DNA of 9,763 nucleotides, taken from positions 1 to 9,763 of the forward strand of contig JBKCHH010000065.1 in the NCBI GenBank assembly GCA_046302855.1, read 5' to 3'. The stretch comes from JBKCHH01 sp046302855 (GTDB lineage: Bacteria > Pseudomonadota > Alphaproteobacteria > Rickettsiales > UBA8987). The notes under the pieces are model-generated. The model worked only from the letters and a program-made list of their open reading frames with translations, made no database searches and was not told where the DNA came from. This document shows, in pieces, positions 6,076 through 9,763 of this stretch. How positions within the stretch are numbered: the stretch's first letter is position 1; every line of letters starts with the position of its first letter. A program made the position numbers and the translations under genes.

Positions 6076-6729
6076 ATGCAGATTTTTATACAATTTATGA
6101 AGTTTGGAGCAAAATACCTTACCCTAATATTAGCTAGCCTACTTGTTTTATCCCTTAGCTTTTCTAATTTAAAAGCCAATGAGGAAGAAAAAGGCAAGGT
6201 AAAAGACTATGCCACCCAAGTAACTGGTGATGCTATAGACATTCTAAATAATATAAAAGATAAGAAAGAAAGGCGTGGCAAAATAATAACTCTTTTTGAA
6301 GAAAATGTTGATAGCAACATAATGGCAAATTTTGTTATTGGTAAATATTTGCGGGAACTAAATGATGCTCAAAAACAAAGATATTATAAAATCTACAAGG
6401 AATATGTAATTAACAATTATGTTCCACAATTTATAGATTATGATGCCGGCGGATACGGCGTTTATCAAGTAAATGAAATTAAAGAAAACACCTATTTGGC
6501 AAAGGTAAATATCCGCAAGAAAAAAGAAAAGATTGATGTTAAGGTAGATTACCGAATCATAAAAAACAAAGAAGGTAATTTCAAAATTACCGATTTTATT
6601 GGTGAAGGGGTAAGCCTTATTATGACGCAGAGAAACGACTTTAACGCCATTTTAGATCAAAAGGGTGTAGATGGTTTCTTAAACTTTTTAAGCGATAAGG
6701 TGAAGGAGCTTAAAAGTAAAAAGCTCTAA
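6076..6729 (+). CDS. MlaC/Ttg2D-family periplasmic phospholipid-binding protein
   Basis: A 217-residue secreted protein of the MlaC (toluene tolerance Ttg2D) family, the periplasmic shuttle that carries phospholipids between the outer membrane and the MlaFEDB ABC transporter. An N-terminal signal peptide is clear: a basic MKFGAKY stretch, a hydrophobic core TLILASLLVLSLSFS, and likely cleavage after LKA. The mature part has the family pattern: an FEENVDSNIMANFVIGKYLREL segment, LNDAQKQRYYKIYKEYVINNYV, a variable beta region, VDYRI, and a KITDFIGEGVSLIMTQRNDF...DGFLNFLSDKV tail. A second ATG at 6097 would give a tidier signal peptide and may be the true start; neither has a Shine-Dalgarno sequence. 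No mlaD, mlaE or mlaF is nearby, as is common for alphaproteobacteria with scattered mla genes. Its stop overlaps that of the convergent agmatinase gene. Confidence 0.85.
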   Translation: MQIFIQFMKFGAKYLTLILASLLVLSLSFSNLKANEEEKGKVKDYATQVTGDAIDILNNIKDKKERRGKIITLFEENVDSNIMANFVIGKYLRELNDAQKQRYYKIYKEYVINNYVPQFIDYDAGGYGVYQVNEIKENTYLAKVNIRKKKEKIDVKVDYRIIKNKEGNFKITDFIGEGVSLIMTQRNDFNAILDQKGVDGFLNFLSDKVKELKSKKL

Positions 6730-7631
6730 GCCTTGTTTAGCGTATAAGCAAGTATCTTAAACACTAACTTAGCTGCTAAAAAATTAGGGGCGTGAAAGTT
6801 TTCTATTGGTGCCAGCTCATTTACATCAGCCGCTACTACCTTTTCAGAGGCATCTATTGCTAGCTTGATTATTTTTATAGCCTCATCCCAAAAAATACCA
6901 CCCGGTTCTGGCGTGCCGGTAGAGGGCATTAGGGAAGAATCAAAGCCATCAACATCAAAAGAAATATAAACCTTTTTGCCTTTAAACAGCTCTTTTATTT
7001 TTTTGTAATCCCACTTTTCTTTGTCCTTTGCAAAAAATATTTGAATGCGGTTAGAATTTTCTTCTAAAAATGGAATTTCACCCTTTGAAATATTGCGAAT
7101 ACCAAAGGAAACTAGCGAGATATTTTCATTATCCAAACACCGCCTTAAAGCCGAGGCGTGCGAGTATTTCTCCCCCATATATTCTTCCCTTAAATCGGCA
7201 TGGGCATCAAAATGCAAAATTACTACCTTTTCAAACTTTTCTGATAAGGCACGGGCAACCCCAGCTGAAATTGAATGTTCGCCACCTAAAATAAAGGGAA
7301 AGGCACCCATATCTAATATTTGCGAGGTTATTGAGGCAAGGTTATCAATTGCCTTTTCAATTTCGCTAGCTATTTTTACTTTTTTGAAGGTGGTAATTTT
7401 AAACCTATCTAAAGGCTCATTCCAAAATTCTTCATCAAACAGCTCTAACTGTTGCGATGCCTTAATAATTGCCTTGGGTCCATTTTTTGTGCCACCGCCA
7501 TAGCTAACCGTTTTTTCAAGCCCATAGGGCACAATTACCGCATCTGATTCCTCTAGTGAAAAGGGCTCCTTATCAAGCAAGCCCATAAAGCCCTTTTTGG
7601 GCGAGTAAATTTCAAAGTTATTAATATTCAT
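6726..7631 (-). CDS. speB: Agmatinase/arginase-family ureohydrolase
   Basis: A 301-residue ureohydrolase, most likely agmatinase, which hydrolyses agmatine to putrescine and urea with a dinuclear manganese centre. Metal-binding motifs are all visible: GGEHS (His119), HFDAHAD (Asp142, His144, Asp146) and SFDVDGFD (Asp226, Asp228), followed by the STGTPEPGG substrate loop (237-245). YSHASALRR (156-164) corresponds to the conserved His segment. The SFDVDGFDSS form in place of SxDxDxxDPA, and DVNELAP in place of DxVExxP, suggest a divergent branch, so substrate specificity (agmatine or another guanidine) is inferred and the gene symbol is tentative. The gene follows smr in the same direction with an 80-nt gap and a possible promoter of its own. 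Its TAG overlaps the mlaC-like stop by convergent transcription. Confidence 0.85.
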   Translation of the reverse strand: MNINNFEIYSPKKGFMGLLDKEPFSLEESDAVIVPYGLEKTVSYGGGTKNGPKAIIKASQQLELFDEEFWNEPLDRFKITTFKKVKIASEIEKAIDNLASITSQILDMGAFPFILGGEHSISAGVARALSEKFEKVVILHFDAHADLREEYMGEKYSHASALRRCLDNENISLVSFGIRNISKGEIPFLEENSNRIQIFFAKDKEKWDYKKIKELFKGKKVYISFDVDGFDSSLMPSTGTPEPGGIFWDEAIKIIKLAIDASEKVVAADVNELAPIENFHAPNFLAAKLVFKILAYTLNKA

Positions 7632-7651
7632 AAGTTAATTTATTGGATGCC

Positions 7652-7665
7652 AATATATAGCCATT
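7652..7665 (-). promoter_or_regulatory. Candidate -10 region of the agmatinase gene
   Basis: The minus strand reads AATGGCTATATATT, with TATATT at 7657-7652. The -35 is weak. The start would be near 7645, about 14 nt before the ATG. The 12-mer TATATAGCCATT (plus strand, 7654-7665) is identical to 3854-3865 in the DUF465 promoter. Confidence 0.35.
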
Positions 7666-7711
7666 GCCAGAAAATTAAACAGATTTTTTTTGGGGTTGGT
7701 TGATTTACATG

Positions 7712-8047
7712 TTATGTTGACTTCTTCCTTAAATACACCGCCACCGCACCAATGCCGCCTTGTTTGAAAGAGGCATTGCCTATGAATAACAGTTTTTCAG
7801 CATATTTGGTTAGAATAAAATGGGGTATTTTTTGCTTTAAAACGCCACCACCCCCAACACCCGTAATAATAAGCAGGAACCTTGCTTGGTTTTGAATGCT
7901 GCTTTGCAAAAAATCATCCACAGCATCATAAGCCTGCATTAGGTTTAGCCCGTGCAAATCTATTGAATTATCTGGTTTAAAATAGCCCTGCTTAATTCTT
8001 GAGGCTACGGTTTTATCTAGCAATGAATCATCATTAAAAACAACCAT
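7712..8047 (-). CDS. Small Smr-domain protein
   Basis: A 111-residue protein that is essentially a single Smr (small MutS-related) domain. It has DLHGLNLMQAYDAV (30-43), RFLLIITGVGGGGVLKQKIPHFI (56-78) and the C-terminal QGGIGAVAVYLR (96-107), the DLHG, TGxG and GGxGxxxV hallmarks. Smr domains bind and can nick DNA or RNA. Stand-alone alphaproteobacterial versions are usually longer, around 150-200 residues with a basic N-terminal region, so this one is short and lacks most of that extension. An AGGGG Shine-Dalgarno sequence supports the ATG at 8047. It lies 11 nt after the motE-like gene and is almost certainly co-transcribed with it. Its cellular role is not known from sequence; repair, recombination suppression or ribosome rescue-linked RNA cleavage are family options. 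Confidence 0.85.
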   Translation of the reverse strand: MVVFNDDSLLDKTVASRIKQGYFKPDNSIDLHGLNLMQAYDAVDDFLQSSIQNQARFLLIITGVGGGGVLKQKIPHFILTKYAEKLLFIGNASFKQGGIGAVAVYLRKKST

Positions 8048-8055
8048 TGACTCTA

Positions 8056-8060
8056 CCCCT
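8056..8060 (-). promoter_or_regulatory. Shine-Dalgarno of smr within the motE-like stop region
   Basis: AGGGG on the minus strand lies 8 nt before the smr ATG (8047) and overlaps the TAG stop of the upstream gene (8059-8061). This arrangement is consistent with translational coupling. Confidence 0.5.
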
Positions 8061-8694
8061 ATTTAACCTTGTCGCTTTTAAGCCTGCCCTTGTTGGTATA
8101 TTCTACTGAGATTTTCTCTGCCTTTTTCTTATCCATCTTTTCTAAAATGGTGGCTACTTTTGCCTCTTTCATTAGGGGCAGAATTTCCATTATAGTATCA
8201 ATATCCATTCCTTCAAATATTTTGGCAGATTCAGTTGGCTTCATGGTTTCGTAGATTTTTACTAAAGCTAGCATTTTTTCCTTATCCTTTTGCTGATAGG
8301 TTTTTAGCGTTTCTTGAAGTTCTGCCTTTAAACCTTTCATTTCATCAATTTTTCTATCTATCCTATCTTCTAGAATTTGGAGCATATTTTCCTTCTCCAT
8401 AACCTCATTTTCCCACTCTAGCAGGCGTTTTTTTCTATCATTTAGCCTTTTTAAAACAATAATTTCAGATTCCGTATATTTTAAAACTTCTGAATCTATA
8501 TTATCGCAAGAAAATTCGTTGTTTTTATCATCTTTTTTAACCTCTTCTGCCTCTTTTTTATCCTTATCTTTTGAGTGTTTATCGCCACCTTTTTTATCCT
8601 CTTTTTTATCTTTTGGCTTATCTTCCTTAGCTTGAATTAACAAGGGGTTGCCAACTAAAGCCAAGCAAATTATTATATAAAAAATTATTCTCAT
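8059..8694 (-). CDS. MotE-like secreted coiled-coil protein with MgtE-N-type C-terminal domain
   Basis: A 211-residue protein. Residues 1-22 form a signal peptide or membrane anchor (hydrophobic IIFYIIICLALVG, possible cleavage after IQA). Residues 23-58 are an extremely Lys/Asp/Glu-rich linker. Residues about 70-140 are a predicted coiled coil. Residues 141-197 contain ALVKIYETMKPTESAKIFEGM...ILPLMKEAKVATILEKMDKKKAEKIS, the MgtE intracellular-N-like/MotE repeat. In rhizobia MotE is a periplasmic protein needed for motor function, reported as a chaperone for MotC; related proteins occur in many alphaproteobacteria. No flagellar gene is visible here, so a motility role is uncertain. The start overlaps the glycosyltransferase stop as ATGA, indicating tight coupling. 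A single Cys (63) is present. Without its own Shine-Dalgarno sequence it probably depends on the upstream gene. Confidence 0.75.
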   Translation of the reverse strand: MRIIFYIIICLALVGNPLLIQAKEDKPKDKKEDKKGGDKHSKDKDKKEAEEVKKDDKNNEFSCDNIDSEVLKYTESEIIVLKRLNDRKKRLLEWENEVMEKENMLQILEDRIDRKIDEMKGLKAELQETLKTYQQKDKEKMLALVKIYETMKPTESAKIFEGMDIDTIMEILPLMKEAKVATILEKMDKKKAEKISVEYTNKGRLKSDKVK

Positions 8695-9763
8695 TTGATT
8701 AGACTATCATAAACTTTTATCGTTTCATCGAACATTTTTTGCAAGCGATAATTTGCTACTATATGATTTCTTGCCTGTAAAGTAATTTGGGAAAGTTTTT
8801 GCTCATTGAAGTTCAATGCTTCTTTTATTTTTTGTGAAAGCTCTTGCTTATTGTGCGGAGCAACCAAACTTCCAGTTTTCCCATCTAAAATAGTTTCTGC
8901 CACGCCCCCATAGTTAAAGGCAATTACAAATTTCCCCATAGAACCTGCCTCTATGGCAATTCTGCCAAATGCCTCTGGGCGTAGCGATGGAATTACCACA
9001 AAACTGCTTGCCTTATATAATGGGCGAATGTCTGATTGTGATTCGATAATTTTTACCTTTTCTTGCAAGCCATAATGGTTAATTTTATCTTGTAATTCTT
9101 TGCCAAAGGCACTTTCACCAACACTGCCCACCATTAGGCACAAGAAATTTTCGCTACTTATACTTGAGAGGGCTTCTATTAAAAGCTCTTGCCCCTTCCA
9201 TCTAGAAATTCTAGCTGGCACAAAAATTAGTTTTTTACCTTCATATTCTTTACTCACTCTAGCTTTTTCGGGGGAAAAATACTCTTCATCCACCCCTCTA
9301 TTTACTACCACCATTTTTTTTTCATCTACCTGGTAATTTTGTAATATGTGATTCTTAACAAAGTTAGAAACAGCTATAATTCTTTGCCCTTTTAGCATTA
9401 TGCCATTATAGAATTTTTTTAGGGGAAAATTAAAGGAATAGATGCCGTGAAAGGTAGTAACAAATTTGGTTTTTCCCCTTAGCAATTTATGGGCAAAATA
9501 CCCGCTCCAAGCAACGCTTCTAGAGCGACAATGCAGAATATCAATTTTCAGCCTATCGCAAATTTTCGCCAAGATAAAAATATTCTTGATAATATTAATA
9601 GGGTTCTTACTTTTTAGGTTAAATTCTATATGTTTTATGCCGAGTTTTTGTAATTCAGGCAACATTTTGCCACCATTTGATGCAACAATAAATTTATAAT
9701 GGCTATTTAAAGAAAGGCGGGACAAATCAACCACCCCCCTTTCCACCCCACCAACATTTAAAC
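8691..9763 (-). CDS. Group 1 (GT4-type) glycosyltransferase, 5' end beyond the window
   Basis: 356 residues are visible and the frame is open to the right edge. The first in-window codons read LNVGGVERGVVDLSR, the conserved GGVERG motif near the N-terminus of GT4 enzymes, so the true start lies outside and an in-frame GTG at 9746 is internal. Other landmarks, numbered from the first visible residue, are HCRSRSVAWSGYFAH (about 77-91), VTTFHG (about 101-106), the start of the nucleotide-sugar domain VPARISRWKGQELLIEAL (about 181-198), and the E-x7-E motif RPEAFGRIAIE (Glu263 and Glu271) followed by YGGVAE. Such enzymes are GT-B retaining transferases using sugar nucleotides for LPS or other surface glycans; donor and acceptor are not predictable. 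It overlaps the motE-like gene by 4 nt and appears to head or continue an operon with motE-like and smr. Confidence 0.9.
   Translation of the reverse strand, partial: LNVGGVERGVVDLSRLSLNSHYKFIVASNGGKMLPELQKLGIKHIEFNLKSKNPINIIKNIFILAKICDRLKIDILHCRSRSVAWSGYFAHKLLRGKTKFVTTFHGIYSFNFPLKKFYNGIMLKGQRIIAVSNFVKNHILQNYQVDEKKMVVVNRGVDEEYFSPEKARVSKEYEGKKLIFVPARISRWKGQELLIEALSSISSENFLCLMVGSVGESAFGKELQDKINHYGLQEKVKIIESQSDIRPLYKASSFVVIPSLRPEAFGRIAIEAGSMGKFVIAFNYGGVAETILDGKTGSLVAPHNKQELSQKIKEALNFNEQKLSQITLQARNHIVANYRLQKMFDETIKVYDSLIK

Noticed and set aside
7045..7503. 152-codon open frame on the plus strand, opposite the agmatinase gene
   Set aside because: It is antisense to a well-supported metalloenzyme with all catalytic motifs, has no recognisable motif and is a low-G+C mirror frame.
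8520..8640. Lys/Asp/Glu-rich tract in the MotE-like gene as a DNA tandem repeat
   Set aside because: The codons are irregular and no unit repeats exactly; this is low-complexity protein composition, not a DNA repeat array.
9700..9746. GTG at 9746 as the start of the glycosyltransferase
   Set aside because: The frame stays open to the window edge and the preceding codons encode the conserved LNVGG part of the GGVERG motif, so the start lies outside.
1..9763. CRISPR array, tRNA/rRNA, insertion sequence, prophage or defence genes
   Set aside because: I saw no regularly spaced repeats, no cloverleaf, no transposase or integrase and no defence domain on either strand.

Overview
This AT-rich window (by eye roughly a third G+C) looks like chromosomal housekeeping DNA from an alphaproteobacterium. 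The evidence is a DUF374 acyltransferase beside uvrA, a YdcH/DUF465 micro-protein, a MotE-like secreted coiled-coil protein, an MlaC-type lipid-binding protein, and a plant/alphaproteobacterial-type APS reductase. Low G+C, weak Shine-Dalgarno sequences, scattered ATP synthase genes and a palindromic intergenic repeat point towards a Rickettsiales-like or other reduced lineage. A complete purB and cysH mean it is not one of the most reduced obligate parasites. The placement is inference.

Layout, left to right. The 5' end of uvrA (minus strand, cut by the window edge) diverges from a DUF374 lysophospholipid acyltransferase-like gene (plus). A structured inverted-repeat element lies between that gene and the convergent pair atpA-atpG (F1 alpha and gamma subunits, minus). 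Upstream of atpA is a 65-residue DUF465 gene (minus), divergent from purB (plus) across a 72-bp region with overlapping -10 boxes. purB converges on cysH (minus) with a 23-nt end of the same repeat between their stop codons. cysH diverges from an mlaC-like gene (plus), whose stop codon overlaps that of a convergent agmatinase-family gene (minus). The right end is a minus-strand block transcribed glycosyltransferase (cut by the right window edge) -> motE-like -> smr -> agmatinase.

Functional themes are cell-envelope lipid and glycan work (DUF374, MlaC, glycosyltransferase), energy (F1 alpha/gamma), purine and sulfate assimilation, polyamine/ureohydrolase chemistry and DNA repair (UvrA). These do not form one pathway. 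I see no mobile gene, CRISPR array, toxin-antitoxin pair, defence island, tRNA or rRNA, and no stretch over 300 bases without a gene.

The most noteworthy non-standard signals are the palindromic repeat at 892-1043 with a related terminal copy at 5189-5211, both exactly between convergent stop codons; an atpA-atpG pair without its usual neighbours; a cysH promoter placed so that the transcript should be leaderless; and a shared 12-mer over two minus-strand -10 regions. I did not find a convincing new multi-gene system.
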